A stretch of 64,000 nucleotides of DNA from Eucalyptus grandis (Eukaryota > Streptophyta > Magnoliopsida > Myrtales > Myrtaceae): contig NC_052619.1 in NCBI RefSeq assembly GCF_016545825.1, positions 66,412,115 through 66,476,114 on the forward strand, written 5' to 3'. The stretch's first letter is position 1. The number at the start of each line of letters is the position of its first letter. A program made the translations under genes and the position numbers. The notes below the pieces were generated by a model. That model was not told where the DNA came from. It saw only the letters and a program-made list of their open reading frames with translations, and did not search any database. This document shows positions 23,761 to 35,937 of the stretch, piece by piece.

Positions 23761-25420
23761 CATTTTTAAGATTCCTATCTCTCGTGTCGTTCCATTGAAC
23801 AAAAGATTGCGCGATTCTGGTGGCAATCCCGACAAAGCACCAAGAAAGGCATTCATTGGAGAAACTGGGAGTCCCTAAAGATTAGAAAGGCGCAAGGGGG
23901 TCTAGGATTCCGAGACCTAATTGCTTTTAACAAAGCGATGCTTGGTAAGCAAGCCTGGAGACTAATTAAATCTCCTTTATCTTTATGGAGCAAAATTTTC
24001 AAAGGTCTCTATTTCCATTCGCAAGATTTTAGGAGTGCGGGAAAAGGTTACCGCCCTTCCTGGGGATGGCAGAGTTTATTATTAGGGAGAGATTCCATTT
24101 TACCAAAGTTACAATGGTCTGTGGGGAATGGCACAAAGATTAGTATTCGAGAAGATCGATGGCTTCCTATGGGCATTATTGGTGGACTGCTGTCGCAATG
24201 AGCCACGACGGTGGCAGATTTGATGTTGCCAAGTGTGAATCAGTGGAATGGTCCTCTTATTAATCAGTTTTTTGATGAACGGGTTTCCAGAGAAGTTCTT
24301 AATATTCCCCTAAGCTCTACTTGCAATGAAGATAGGCTAATCTGGACAGCTACCGCTCACGGTCGCATTCGTTAAAAGTGCATATCACAGTTTATCCTCT
24401 TACATTCAGCCATTTGAGCCTATTTGGAAGAGATTATGGACTCTTAAAATTGTTCCTAAACTTCGGTTCTTTCTTTGGTCTGTTTATCACAATGCTCTCC
24501 CAACCAAGACAAATCTTTTAAAGACACATCAGCCCCGACCCAACATGCACATTATGTTCTCGCGAGCTCCCGAATCAATCGAGCACCTATTTCTTCTATG
24601 CCCTGGACTACAGTTTGGTCACACCCTAAGATTGCTATCAATCATTCTCAAACAGCGAGCACAAAACATGACAGAGTGGCTTGAAGCTAGATTTCGAGAT
24701 AAAACGCTGTTACCTGGCATGGAAATTGTTGCGGCCCTTCTCTGGCAAATATGGAAGGCGCGAAACAGGTTCATCTTCACTAGTAAGAAGCCTGATCCAT
24801 CTTTTGTGGTCGAATTTGCCTTAACTCAGTCGCGATTAGCTCAGATCAACCATCTTTCCTCTTCAATTGCGTCAACCCCAGGAATCAACTTTTCTGCTCC
24901 TTCTACCCTGTGGCGACCCCCTGATCCAAGTGTACTTAAAGTCAATATCGATGGGGCTTTTCAGGTTGCTGACTCCAAAGGCGCAACCGCTATCATTTGC
25001 AGAAATCATTTGGGTAAAATGGTGGATGGGTATACCTCTCGTGTGGCTGCTGCTTCAGCGTTGCAGGTGGAAATTTCTGCCCTCGTCGGTCTGCACCATC
25101 TCCGTCGACTAAGCAAAACCAACGCTCCCTTGATTTTGGAATCGACCTGCCTTGCCATGATCAACGCCGTTGAAGATCCTCGGAAGACTCCATGGGTGCT
25201 TCGGCCCTTGTTTGACGAAGTGGCTGCTCTTCTCCGCTGTTTCTCTCGACTGCAGTTAGGGTTTTTCCTCGTACGGCCAACGCAGTTGCCGATTGGGCTG
25301 CAAAGGCCCAATTGGGCGGTACCTTATCTTCCTCTTGGCTCGCCTTTCCCCCTCCTTTATTATTAGATCTTCTTATTTCGGATGTAATGGATGCTGGTGG
25401 TAATGTTTCTATCAATTAAT
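23760..25420 (+). pseudogene. LINE ORF2, C-terminal domains and RNase H
   Basis: Contains MLGKQAWRLIKSPLSLWSKI (23938-23997), the RT-associated zinc domain around 24460-24620 (FFLWSVYHNALPTKTN, then RAPESIEHLFLLCPGLQFG) and an RNase H-like segment with VLKVNIDGAFQVADSKGATA (24930-24990) and AASALQVEISALVGLHHLRR (25050-25105). The Asp of VNIDGA and the Glu of QVEISAL correspond to catalytic positions of plant LINE RNase H. The frame is lost near the end (about 25260). Confidence 0.82.
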
Positions 25421-25431
25421 TGTCGTTTCCG

Positions 25432-25435
<4 letters not shown>

Positions 25436-25469
<34 letters not shown>
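25436..25469. repeat. (TA)n tract at the LINE 3' end
   Basis: A simple AT repeat of about 17 units directly after the last LINE sequence. It is probably the element's 3' tail or a slippage product of it. Confidence 0.8.
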
Positions 25470-25471
<2 letters not shown>

Positions 25472-25955
25472 ATGAAGACGTTACACAAAACGTGGCTTCA
25501 ATGGAAATATATGAGTTAGTGGATGAATCTAACCAACATAAAATATTAAAATAGTAGTGGCAAAAGAAGAAGTGCTCAACAAGTTTTATATTTTTCCAGC
25601 CTTAAAGCCTTCCACAATAAAGAAAACAACAATGGCTAAGACTAAAGACACTCAAGTTTGCACATTCAACATTAATAAATTGGACAAAATCTTTGAGTTA
25701 TTTTTGAAAGATGGCCCAAATAATTAATTGAAGGCCAAGTAATTTCAAGAAAGGAAGACTTAGTAAACAAATTGCAAGTGATGCCATTCATCGAGCCATA
25801 CATCAATTAATTGTCCCTAAAAATAATTCAAGAGGTAATTGGGTAGCAAACGATCAAATTTACCAATGATAATAGGGTATATGATGACTCTTAATTATCT
25901 AACTAAAAAGATATGAGTGGTTGATAAATCATTCAATTTTTTTATGAGAAAATGT
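25470..25955. other. AT-rich spacer
   Basis: No gene, RNA or repeat border recognised between the LINE tail and block B. Confidence 0.4.
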
Positions 25956-26780
25956 CCAAATGTTATAGTCGATAATTTGGTCGATAAACACCGTTAAGGT
26001 AGTAGAGTTGATGCAACCGTCGAGTAGTGAAGTAGATATAATCGTTTAGGTAATATATTCAATTTAACTGGCAAGTAATGAAATTGATGTAACTGTTTAG
26101 TAATAGAGTCATACAGTCATTCATGTAATCGTCGAGTGATGGAGTCTTGGTAACCATTTGTAACAGTCAATTGCGAGCTATAAAATCTTGCATTGTACTC
26201 TTTGTAAAGGATTAGAGTGCAATTATTGTAACTATATCTTCTAGGTACATATAAGAAATCGATTTGTACCACAGAATATTCCGTTGGGTGGATCCGTCTG
26301 GGTCCCATTTTGCATTGAATCATGGGATGAGGGACACGTTCGGCGACGAAGTGCAAATCACGTGGATCTGTTTCCATATCGGGATGTACCATGACAGTGA
26401 TCGCAGTACCCTGTTTGTCTCCAAACGTGCTCCACGCATCAACCGTTTCGGACGATTTTTTGGTGTAGAGTCAATCCTTGCAAGAAATGGAAGTCCCAAA
26501 AGGACCGTTCGGACAAATTTGCAGTGAGAAACCGAGAAGAGACCTCCATTTGCCTTTGTGGACCCAAAAAACACGGCCTTGAGTAGCCAGCTGAAAGAGA
26601 TAATGAATGCATGTCTCTTCATCGATAATCCTAACACGTGCTAAAAGAGTGGGGAATCTATCATGGCTAATAATGAACGATGACGATCAACGATCAAGTT
26701 CGTGATGATGTTCGTAGCACTGTCATTGGTCCCCTAGTTTCCCAGAGATTATTAGCAACAAACCCTGTGTGCCGCTATGT
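25956..26780. repeat. Duplicated block B, copy 1
   Basis: Parallels 35500-36420 in order: degenerate GTCGAGTAGTGAAGT-type short repeats (25980-26150), TTGTAACA.TC.ATTG.GAG.TAT, CTTGCATTGTA, TACCA.G.CAGTGAT.G, TTCGGACAAATTTG (26509-26522), ACCTCCAT, GATAATGAATGCA.GTCTC and CAACACGTGCTAAAA. Part of it recurs at 59765-60035. Non-coding in both strands as far as can be told. Confidence 0.65.
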
Positions 26781-26883
26781 TATTTTGGATGATATGGTAC
26801 ATTCTAATCTTTCGAGCCGGTTAGATTACTACTGGCGAATGAAGTTATCATTCAAGAGAAATATCTATCGTTGCTAAGACCCA

Positions 26884-27240
26884 TCAATCGGCGTCATTAT
26901 GCAGTGAATTCTCAGAGACATTTGATGTTTGTCGTGTTTCAAATAGAAAATGAAAGATTATGTTTGTTTCTCTTTGCTGTTGATGGGGGGAACCGGCTTC
27001 GATAATTGCAGTAGATTGGGAACAAGTGACCAAAATGAAGACACGTTTTGTCTGGATAGATAAAGAGAAGTTGGAGGGGACCATCGAGGAGATCTAGGGT
27101 TTTTTCAATTTACTGCCTCGATAGGCGGATAAAACTAGCCTAGATTGAGCATATGTTCGGATAGCACTAATAAAAATCTCTCAGATTTGAGACGGTATCT
27201 TTCTACTTTATTAGAAACTTCAACGTTTATCCCCATGAAA
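26884..27240. repeat. Duplicated block A, copy 2
   Basis: Shares with block A copy 1 GTTGATGGGGGGA.CCGG, GATAAAGAGA.TTGGAGGG, TTACTGCCTCGATAGGCGG, AAAATCTCTCAGATT and CTTTCTACTTTATTAGAAA. A (TA)n tract follows at 27411-27448. Confidence 0.65.
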
Positions 27241-27408
27241 GACCCTACTCTTAATTTCTTTTTATGGTTAGTATTTATTTAAAATGCCAAACTCGTACCT
27301 GACTATTTTTTATCATGATCAAATGACATTTCTAGTATACATATATTTCCACCCACCAAACATAATGTGTGTGCTATCCAAAGATGATCACAAACTAGTG
27401 ACATTGAA

Positions 27409-27410
<2 letters not shown>

Positions 27411-27448
<38 letters not shown>
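27411..27448. repeat. (TA)n microsatellite
   Basis: About 19 AT units followed by TATG/TATC variants to 27483. Confidence 0.85.
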
Positions 27449-27456
<8 letters not shown>

Positions 27457-27669
27457 CCATATATATCTATATACATATATATCTCTTATGTGGTTTTGAT
27501 CATAAGGTATAGATAGTCCTTGTAAAAACATACTTATAGATTGAGAGCCATTCGTTGGCATCCTTCTTATTTCTACAGAGTGGTCCAGGCCGTAAGTCCC
27601 TGAGTGGCTGTTAGACCATTGGTTTAGCTCTATAACGGTTCTGAAGAAGGAACAGTTTCGATCTTAAGT

Positions 27670-28492
27670 ATGATCTTACATAGAAGATCTACATCTTCCT
27701 CTAGTTCTCTATCACAAATGGACTCAGATCCAAGTCATATACATAGAGAAGAAGTAAGGATAGAAGATTTCAACAAATCTATAGAAAATTGGGAAATTCC
27801 TAAGATACAGCTTAAGGAAATATACAAACAATCAAAGTTGAAATTTTTCAAAAAATCTGACTATGTCATAACTACTGAAGAAAGAGATGTTCCTCTTTCT
27901 AATTCCTATGAAAAAAATACATCTTTTGAACAAAGAGTCCATCCAAAAGCATAAACAAAAATACAATTACATTCATATAGGACTAGTCCAAGTAGGAGTC
28001 AAACCTCTTACAAAAGAAGGTCTTAATACTTCTATTCTCTTAGTTTTACGAGATTCTTGTCTCTTAAATTATGATGAGTCCATACTAGATACTGTGGAGA
28101 CAAGTCTCTGCAAAGGACATATACATTTTGACTGTTACCCTAATTTCTCTGTTTCCCTCAAAGATAAGAACATTCTTAGAGCCCTTACACTCTAAATCAA
28201 AACTCATAATTACAAAGTGGCAGATGGATCTATTCCTTTAGCCCTTGTCTATAGAATTCATTATAAAGCCATGTCCTCCGCTTTTGGAGAAAATGCTTTC
28301 AAACATAGTCCTCGAGGAGAAACACTTCTCCTCCAAACTGACATTTCCAGAGCAAATACGACTATTCCTAGGTCTATTAATTGGAATCAAGTTACTTTAC
28401 CAGAACAATGGGAATTAGAAAACCAAATTCCTAACAAGTTGTTCAAAATACAGATCCAACTAATGCCATTCAACATCCAGAAGGAAGAGTAA
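27670..28492 (+). pseudogene. Pararetroviral movement protein domain (broken)
   Basis: Three overlapping frames (27670-27954, 27887-28195, 28217-28492) together cover an acidic/Ser-rich start and the 30K-superfamily movement core. Landmarks are the hydrophobic IHIGLVQVGVKPLTKEG (about 27970-28025), the LRDSCLLN stretch (28045-28070) and IKTHNYKVADGSIPLALVYR (28195-28255), the last two separated by a stop at 28193. In the family this domain mediates cell-to-cell movement through plasmodesmata. One frame change and one stop break it. Confidence 0.8.
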
Positions 28493-29259
28493 CCATTAGG
28501 TTTCCTAGAAGATCTTTTGATTCTAGATCTAGTCCTTCTTTTCATACTTCTTATACAAGGTCCATAGATTTTAATCCCAATCTTCCTCCTATTATCACCA
28601 TTCCTCCAAGTACACATAGAAACACTCCCACACGTGATAATACTTCTTTACCTCCTTCTAGTAGGAATAATAATGAGACACCTCCTAAACCGGAAATTAG
28701 TGGTTTAGATAATAGATCAGGGATTTCCAGGCCAACTTACCAACAAAACCAGCCCGAACTAGTCCTAGAAAATACAAATTCTCCTTATCATTCTCCCACT
28801 TATTCGCAAATGATAGATGTCGAGCTTAATGTTTTAGAAAAACATTTTGAACCAAACAAGGCGTTCCTTAATAAAGAATTTAATTCTGAAAACAACAGAC
28901 AAATCAGAGAATGATTCTTCAAAACCTTTGCCGATAAAGCAAGAGATATCAAACAAAAATATTACGACTACATATATGAATATGAAGTCCATATATTTTT
29001 CTTTGATTAGTTAGAAGAACAATTCCTCAAACCAAAAGAAATAATTGTTTTATATCATCATTATAAGTGGAGACTTGATAATGGTGAAACCATAGAATCC
29101 AATCATCCCCCTCTTAGGAGAATAAAAATACAACATGAAGAAAGCGAGGTTACTGCTACTCCTTTTAGGCTTCCTGATCAAGGAGACTCTCTTTACACTC
29201 ACAAAGTCATTGAACAAAACAATTACACCAATCAACATTTAGCGACCATAGGAAAACAA
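28493..29259 (+). pseudogene. Pararetroviral polyprotein linker
   Basis: Continues in the frame of the downstream coat domain: a Pro/Ser/Thr/Asn-rich low-complexity segment (28530-28800) followed by a more structured Lys/Tyr-rich part (28830-29250). In-frame stops TGA at about 28912 and TAG near 29008 interrupt it. No recognised domain. Confidence 0.55.
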
Positions 29260-30580
29260 TTGAATAGGATAGAATCCACCATCCATAATCCTACCCAACT
29301 CATCACACCACAAGTTGACACTTTCAAAAAACCCATTTTCAAAGCATTTGAATTTCCAAAAAACCTTAGCCCGGAGTTTGCCAAAGCCATAGAACAAAAG
29401 AAAAAACTCCTAGGGAAATTAAAGCTAGAGCCTGCTCCTATTTTAGACACCCCTAAATTCCATAATCTTATCATTAAAGACATTCCTGACCAACCCACTA
29501 TCAGTACCTTGACCAAACACTCTGGTGACTCTGATAATGAATCGGCTGCCAAGATTAATAGACTCAATTGGAGACAACCTCAGAAGCTTTATTATAGTAG
29601 AGCTACCCCACCAGACATTGCCCAAGAAGAATCATCACGAAAAATACATAATAAATACTCTTCTGACGCCATTTATGAATCGAATATAGATGGTGTTGCA
29701 GAAAGCAATATCATGAATATTTTAAATAACATGGTAATGCTTGCCAATACCTACAAAACTCAGCAAGATGTTTCCGATCATGCTGTTGCTAATCTTTTAG
29801 TAGCCGGATTTACTGGACAACTAAAAGGTTGGTGGGATAATTATTTGACTGATGAACAAATAATACAAATTTTAACTGCCTATAAAATTGATGATTTTGG
29901 CCAACGCATGGATGATGATCAAGGGCATCTCATCCAAGATGCGGTGAATACTCTTATCTATTCCATTTCACAACACTTCATAGGAGACCCTTCACATATT
30001 AGAGATAGGAACCAAGATCTCTTATCCAATATGCGCTGCAAATCCTTAGGGAAATTTAGAGAATGCAAAGAACTCTTCCTTCAAAGGGTTCTTATTAGAC
30101 TTGATTGCAATCAACCCTTTTGGAAAGAAATTTTTTTAGCAAGTTTACCCCAAATTATAGGGGACCGAGTTAGAGATAGAATTAGAGAAGAATACAATGG
30201 CCAAATACCTTATGATCTTCTTTCTTATGGAGAAATAGTCTCTTATGTTTATAGACAAGGAACACAAATGTATAACACTATCAAATTACAAAGATAGCTC
30301 AAGGAAGAACAATCTCTCACCAATAGAAGTTTAGGAGATTTTTGTGCTCAATACGACCCCTCTTATAATGAAAAACAAAACTTAAATGTAAGGGAACTTG
30401 TCCTTCCGAGAAAGAAACAAAGAAACATCACAACAAACCTCGTAGGAATAAACAAAAACCCCAGAATAACCAAAATAGACCTCATATACCGATAGGAAAA
30501 TTTTTAAAGACATTAAATGCTATTCTTGTGGTAGAAAAGGTCATATTTCAAAATATTGTAGGATTAATAAAAAAAAATTG
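29260..30580 (+). pseudogene. Pararetroviral coat/gag-like domain with zinc knuckle
   Basis: An uninterrupted stretch of 345 codons (29260-30297) contains a core with LLVAGFTGQLKGWWDNYL (about 29790-29850), ISQHFIGDPSHIRDRNQDLL and GKFRECKELFLQRVLIRLDC, typical of the capsid/gag region of integrated caulimovirids. After a stop at 30298 and frame changes, a CCHC knuckle CYSCGRKGHISKYC is seen at 30518-30559. This domain packages nucleic acid in the family. Confidence 0.78.
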
Positions 30581-30581
30581 A

Positions 30582-33098
30582 ATGAACTCTCTTGATTATA
30601 ATACTCTTAATCAGTTAAACAACATCTTCATAGAAAATGATGATACTTCCTCTAATGAACTTCTTCAGAAAGAAGTTCTTCAGATTAATGAAATAGATTC
30701 ATCTTCTGATTCTGATTATGAAGACGCCTCTCCAGAAAAACCCGTTCCTGAAATAAACATGTTAACAAAAGAAGAAGAATTTCTCCATAGCACTGCTGAT
30801 AAGATCATTGACCTAGAAGCCAAGAAGGAATACTTAGATAGACTACATTCTTCCTTGAATATTACCTCTAAACCCAATACTTCCTACAGTTTAAAAGACA
30901 TTTTGAATAGAAACAAAAAACCTCAGTCCAGAACCGTTAATATGAATGACCTCCAAAATGAAATAAAACAACAAAAATTAGAAATTCAAGCCTTGAAAGC
31001 AACACAGTTAGAAATGAAACAAGATATTTCTAACATCAAATCTCTTGACATAAAAGAAAAGACAAAATTAGAAGATCAAAATGAAATCACCAATACATCA
31101 GTTACTTCAGACCCAGCCTTTCTTATGTTATTAACAGAAATAACATCTAGGAAATGGATAATAAATATTATAAAAATCAACAATGAGTTTATTATTGAAA
31201 CAACAGTACTCTTTGATACAGGAGCTGATCTCAATTGTATCAAAGAAGGTCTTGTTCCAACAATATACTTTGATAAAACTTCGAGAATCTCTTAAATCAG
31301 CCTCGGGTGATAAACTTAATATCAAATACAAATTACCAGAAGCATTAATAATAAAAGATCAAATGTCCTACAAAACATCTTTTCTTTTAGTAAAAAATAT
31401 GAGGCAATAGGTAATTCTTGGAACACCTTTCATACAATTAATCCAACCTTTTACAGTTACTAACGAAGGCATTGAAACCCATGCTCTAAACAGAAAAATC
31501 ACTTTTAACTTCATAACCAAACCACAGAAGAGAAGCCTAAATATTTTACAAGAACATTCTATTTCAGAAATAAATTGCCTTATAAAAGACAAAGAAAACC
31601 AGCTTGAATTCTTAAAAAGAAGATTTAGAATTCAAAAGAATAGAAGAAAATCTTATAAAACCAAACATCATAGAAAAGATTACTTCCCTACAAAAACACA
31701 TAGAAAAAACTATATGCTCTACTCTACCCAATGCCTTTTGGGAAAGAAAGAAGCATATCGTTGATTTACCCTATGAACAAGATTTTTCTGAAAACAAAAT
31801 ACCTACCAAAGTTTGTCCAACACAAATGAATCAAGAAGTTTTGAAATTTTGTCAAGCAGAAATACAAGATCTCTTGAATAAAAACTCATAAGAAAAAACC
31901 AATCACCATGGAGTTGTTCTGCTTTTTATGTCAATAAAAATGCTAAACTAGAAAGAGGAGTTCCTGTGTTAGTTATTAATTATAAACCTCTTAATACAGC
32001 CCTTAGATGGATAAGATATCCTATACCCAACAAAAAAGATTTGCTAAATAGACTTTGTAGGTCAAAAATATTCTCAAAATTCGACATGAAGTCAGGTTTT
32101 TGGCAAATCCAAATCAGTGAAAAGGATAAATACAAAATAGCTTTTACTGTCCCTTTTGGCCAATACGAATGGAATGTTATGACATTCGGTCTTAAAATGT
32201 CCCTTCAGAATTCGAAAGAATCATGAATGAAATCTTTAATCCTTATTCTAAATACATTATTGTTTACATAGATGATGTTCTTGTTTTCTCCTCCAATATA
32301 GAACAACATTATAAACATCTTTCTACATTCATAAAAATAATCATACAAAATGGTTTAGTAGTTTCTCCTATTAAAATTGTTTTTTTCCAAACCATGATTA
32401 GATTTCTAGGTCATTATATCCATCTGAGTACTATAACTCCCATAGAAACATCAATCTCTTTTACTGATAAATTTCTTGACGAGATTAAAGACAAAACCCA
32501 ACTACAAAGGTTTTTAGGTAGCCTCAATTACATTATAGATTTCTTTCCCAATATAAATATTCTTTGTAAGCCTTTACACCAAAGGTTACGTAAAGATCCT
32601 CCACCTTGGACTTATGTCCATACTGACATCGTCAAACAAATAAAAATTCATGTGAAAGATATACCATGCTTATATCTTGCTGATCCTTCTACTTTCAAAA
32701 TAGTTGAGACTGATGCTTCAGAATTAGGATATGGTGGCATTCTCAAATAGGTCAATAACAACAAAGAACAAGTTGTTTAGTTTATATCAAAACATTGGAA
32801 TTCCACTTAACAAAATTATTCTACAAAAAAAAAAAAGGAAATACTTGCTATAGTTTTATCTATATCAAAATTCCAATGAGACTTATTAAATCAAAAATTT
32901 CTCTTGAGAATTGATTGCAAATCAACCAAAGACATTTTACAAAAAGACGTCTTAAACATTGCATCAAAACAGATTTTTGCTAGATGGCAAGCCATACTTT
33001 CAGTATTTGATTTTGATATTGAATTCATAAATGGTTCTTCAAATTCATTACCTGATTTTCTCACAAGAGAATTTTTACAGGGGATACCAATATGCTAA
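30582..33098 (+). pseudogene. Pararetroviral protease, reverse transcriptase and RNase H
   Basis: An acidic, coiled-coil-prone stretch (30582-31110) leads to the aspartic protease motif FDTGADLNCI (about 31210-31245). RT follows: VLVINYKPLNTALRWIRYPI (31966-32025), FSKFDMKSGFWQIQI (32075-32120), the catalytic YIDDVLVF (32263-32290) and RFLGSLNYIIDFFPNI (32505-32555). RNase H has VETDASELGYGGIL (32702-32745) and a terminal SNSLPDFLTREFLQG (33040-33085). Frame changes occur at about 31295, 31590, 31890 and 32215, and stops at about 32748. No integrase is present. Confidence 0.86.
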
Positions 33099-34258
33099 GA
33101 TCCAAAAAAGACAAAGATAAAGGCAAAGGCAAAGCCACTGCCGAATCCTCCAATACACCACAAAAGCCGACAGGCTTAATACCTATCAAGACATGGCTCC
33201 AAATGGCAGAAAACAAGTAGTCATTCTTACAACAACACCAAGCACCTTTGAAAATAGAACCCATATCATCCGATCCCATGCTAGCCTTTAATCAGCTAGC
33301 CGACATACTACCAAAAGAAACAATATTGTTACTTGCCCAGTTTTTACAAAAAACAGTAAAGAAAGAGTCATCTAGTGCCGTCAAGGTAAGCAACAATCCT
33401 TCCCCGCTTGCTATAGAAAAACAAGCGGAATACAAAAGAATTTCGAATGAGGTGGTCATTAGGCCACAGGCAACCCCTCATCTCAAATATCAAAATTTTT
33501 CCCCAAAACATCTTTTCAAAAGACATTAACTGTGGAAGATGGATTCTTCGATGTAGATCCAATCAAATTTGCAAAAAATATATTTCCAAAAAATTGGCTT
33601 TTCAAGCCTCGCAATACAAACAAAACCCTTTCTTATTATGAGCAAATTCTAGTAGAAATAGAATTGGCAAGGTTCACTCACTTTGTTGACAAAAATAATA
33701 CAGAAAATATCCTATACTCCACAATATCCATCAGTAAAGTTATACACCCCTCACATTAGGGAGCTTCACCCCATACACCTAGAAAATTCCAAACCAGACT
33801 TACCCAAAGCCTACCATACTCCTCCTCATATACATACTGGGACTACCAACAAGCTTGGTGGAATGTTTTTTTTAGACAAAATACGAATTTCCAACACACT
33901 TGGTTATTATTCTTTAAAGACAACTTCCCAAGACAAAGTCTACCAAACTGGTTTGACTCCTAGTGGGATCTCTTTGGTCTCTTGGACAATAATACTACAC
34001 CTCATGGTTAAACAAGGATACAAGGTTTTCAGTGAATACTTCGTACCAACACCACATGATATAAGGTTCCCATGCCTTATGCATTTCTTTATAATATTCA
34101 GAATCTCTTGGGTAACAGTATGGGAATTTGAATACAATACATCCAATAAACCGGGTGTACCTGTACTTGTCCGAAAATACAAAACAAAATGGTGGGACAG
34201 ATTCAAATTTCATGACCAAAGATCCGAAGCTGCGGTTAGAACATGGCTAAATAGCTAG
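33092..34258 (+). pseudogene. Pararetroviral second ORF, function unknown
   Basis: Its ATG (33092-33094) overlaps the stop of the RNase H ORF (33096-33098) in the string ATGCTAA. The product starts with a Lys-rich tail (MLRSKKDKDKGKGKA), then PIKTWLQMAENK before an in-frame TAG near 33219, and continues LPKETILLLAQFLQKTVKKE (33305-33365). After frame changes the C-terminal part (33849-34258) is rich in aromatic residues, including VWEFEY and KTKWWDRFKF. I recognise it only as the kind of protein found after the RT-RNase H ORF in some integrated caulimovirids. Function is not known. Confidence 0.6.
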
Positions 34259-34559
34259 AAAAATCAAATAACCACAGTCCCATCAAATACATCTTTTCTA
34301 CAAGAAAAATCCATTGCAAGTGCAGCACTAGCTGCAGTCTAGAGTAAGGAGGAATACTGCAACATCCTTAGAACAATGCTCTTCGAAGCGGAAGGATCAC
34401 AATGTGGATCTTCCAAATCTTAGGACAATACAGACGGATCCTCACAGTCACATCACAATGGAAACACCAATGAAGACGATTGCTACGAGATCAACATAGA
34501 CAGAGAATAAACTCAAGACATCACATGCCAACACTATTACAAGCGACGCAAATGCTATA

Positions 34560-34760
34560 CACCGTAGCATAGTACATTCACTGTTCACTATTCATTATTC
34601 ACTTTACACTTTGTTCACTCGCATCGTTCACTTTACACTGTTCAGCACCGTAGCATTTTCATTGCAACACCCCCTATAAATACACCCTCTCGACATAGAA
34701 GAAGGGGACCCGAAATTTTCCAGATTTCTCTCTTCTTCCTCTCTCACTTGTAAACCATCA
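34560..34760 (+). promoter_or_regulatory. Pararetroviral promoter region with TATA box
   Basis: Downstream of the last ORF, repeated TTCACT/TTTACAC elements (34575-34650) precede CTATAAATA at 34674-34682. A pyrimidine-rich leader follows (CTCTCTTCTTCCTCTCTCAC and similar). Its location matches the genomic-RNA promoter of caulimovirids. Confidence 0.6.
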
Positions 34761-35328
34761 TCTCTTTCTTCTCCATCTTCATCTCTTCCATCTCCAAGCT
34801 CTCTTATCTTGTATCCCCTGGTTTTAAAGTAAGTTAGTTTTTCATATACATAGTTTTATACAAGGTTACCAACTTACATGATAGTTGGTTAACCATTTCT
34901 TATAATACAAACAGCAATACTTCCTGGAGTGCGGATTACCGCCCTAGTGGATGACTTGATGATTTAGTTTATGTATCTTTCAATACATGTAATTTTCAGT
35001 TTATATAATACAAGTTCAGACCAACTTCATGGTTGGTTTTTGTTTATGCATACTCTTACTTTATATTTTATATATTGCCTTTGGTCTTTACATTATTTTA
35101 ATTCTCGTGATTTTATTTAAGTTATACAGTCTTCATACAGTCTTTGTTCTTATAGATCTATTAATCTTTTATACTTCCTTGTTCTTTCATATAGTACTCC
35201 GATCCTAACCCCTTTATATATATATAACACGTAGATTTTCTACATTGAGTTTGTCATTTTTCATATCATCCGTCACGTGTGTTAACACGGATGCATTCTA
35301 ATAGGACATAGAACGGAATGACAATGGG

Positions 35329-35343
35329 TGGTATCAGGGTACC
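35329..35343 (+). other. Possible Met-tRNA primer binding site of the viral relic
   Basis: TGGTATCAGGGTACC matches the initiator Met-tRNA complement (TGGTATCAGAGC) in 9 of the first 10 positions. It lies about 650 bases after the TATA box, as expected for the end of a caulimovirid leader. A chance match cannot be excluded. Confidence 0.45.
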
Positions 35344-35499
35344 AATTTAGGCCCTTTGTTATGCAAAAATTAATTTGAGGTAGATGTGTCATAGAGTTAT
35401 CAATTTCAAATGTTTTGTAAGACGAAAATCAATTTAAGATAAACATGTCATGAGGATAGTGTTCGTGATTTTTCGTTGAGACAGACACCAAAAAATTGC

Positions 35500-35892
35500 C
35501 AAGTATTTTAGTCGACAGTAACTAATGAATAGTGGAATCGATATAAGCATTAAGTAGTGAAGTCTTAGCAACCGCTTGTAACAATCGATTGTGAGTTATA
35601 TATTCCTGCATTGTAACTTTTATAAAGAACTCTTAATCAATCAAAGAATGCCCAATTGTTCATATTTACTTCCAAATTACCTTTACATCCCACTACCTTT
35701 ACTTGCCGATCCATATTTCGATGAGTATTTCATCTACACTTTTTATATAGCAAGGTATTAACTCTTCTTAAGCCACGGAATTCCTCATTTTTCTATCATA
35801 CTCTACTTGCTCCCTCTCTCAGTAACCATCATGTCCTTTTTGTACACAAGATTAGAGTTCTCGTGTGTGTGTCTTTATACATACATACATAC

Positions 35893-35937
<45 letters not shown>

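Larger units (their letters stand above)
19550..25469 (+). mobile_element. L1-type LINE, degenerate
   Basis: A non-LTR retrotransposon with ORF1 (DUF4283-like domain and zinc knuckle) followed by ORF2 (endonuclease, RT, zinc-binding RT-associated domain, RNase H), ending at a (TA)n tail. No LTRs flank it. The 5' border is set loosely at the start of the pyrimidine-rich leader (about 19550-19700); a target duplication was not found. Many frame changes and stops show that it is an old copy. Confidence 0.88.
27560..35345 (+). mobile_element. Endogenous caulimovirid (pararetrovirus) relic, florendovirus-like
   Basis: A 30K-type movement protein fused upstream of coat/gag-like, zinc knuckle, protease, RT and RNase H domains, with no integrase and no LTRs, identifies a Caulimoviridae relative and not a retrotransposon. 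A second ORF follows, then a TATA promoter and a leader ending in a Met-tRNA-like primer site. The single large first ORF plus a second ORF of unknown function recall the florendoviruses (inference). Several in-frame stops and frame changes show that this copy is inactive. Borders are approximate. Confidence 0.85.

Noticed and set aside
27590..27650. Possible tRNA or tRNA-like structure before the viral movement protein
   Set aside because: A B-box-like GGTTCTGAA is present but no cloverleaf with acceptor pairing could be drawn.
31966..33098. Gypsy-type RT as evidence for an LTR retrotransposon
   Set aside because: Upstream 30K movement protein, absence of integrase and absence of LTRs fit a caulimovirid better.
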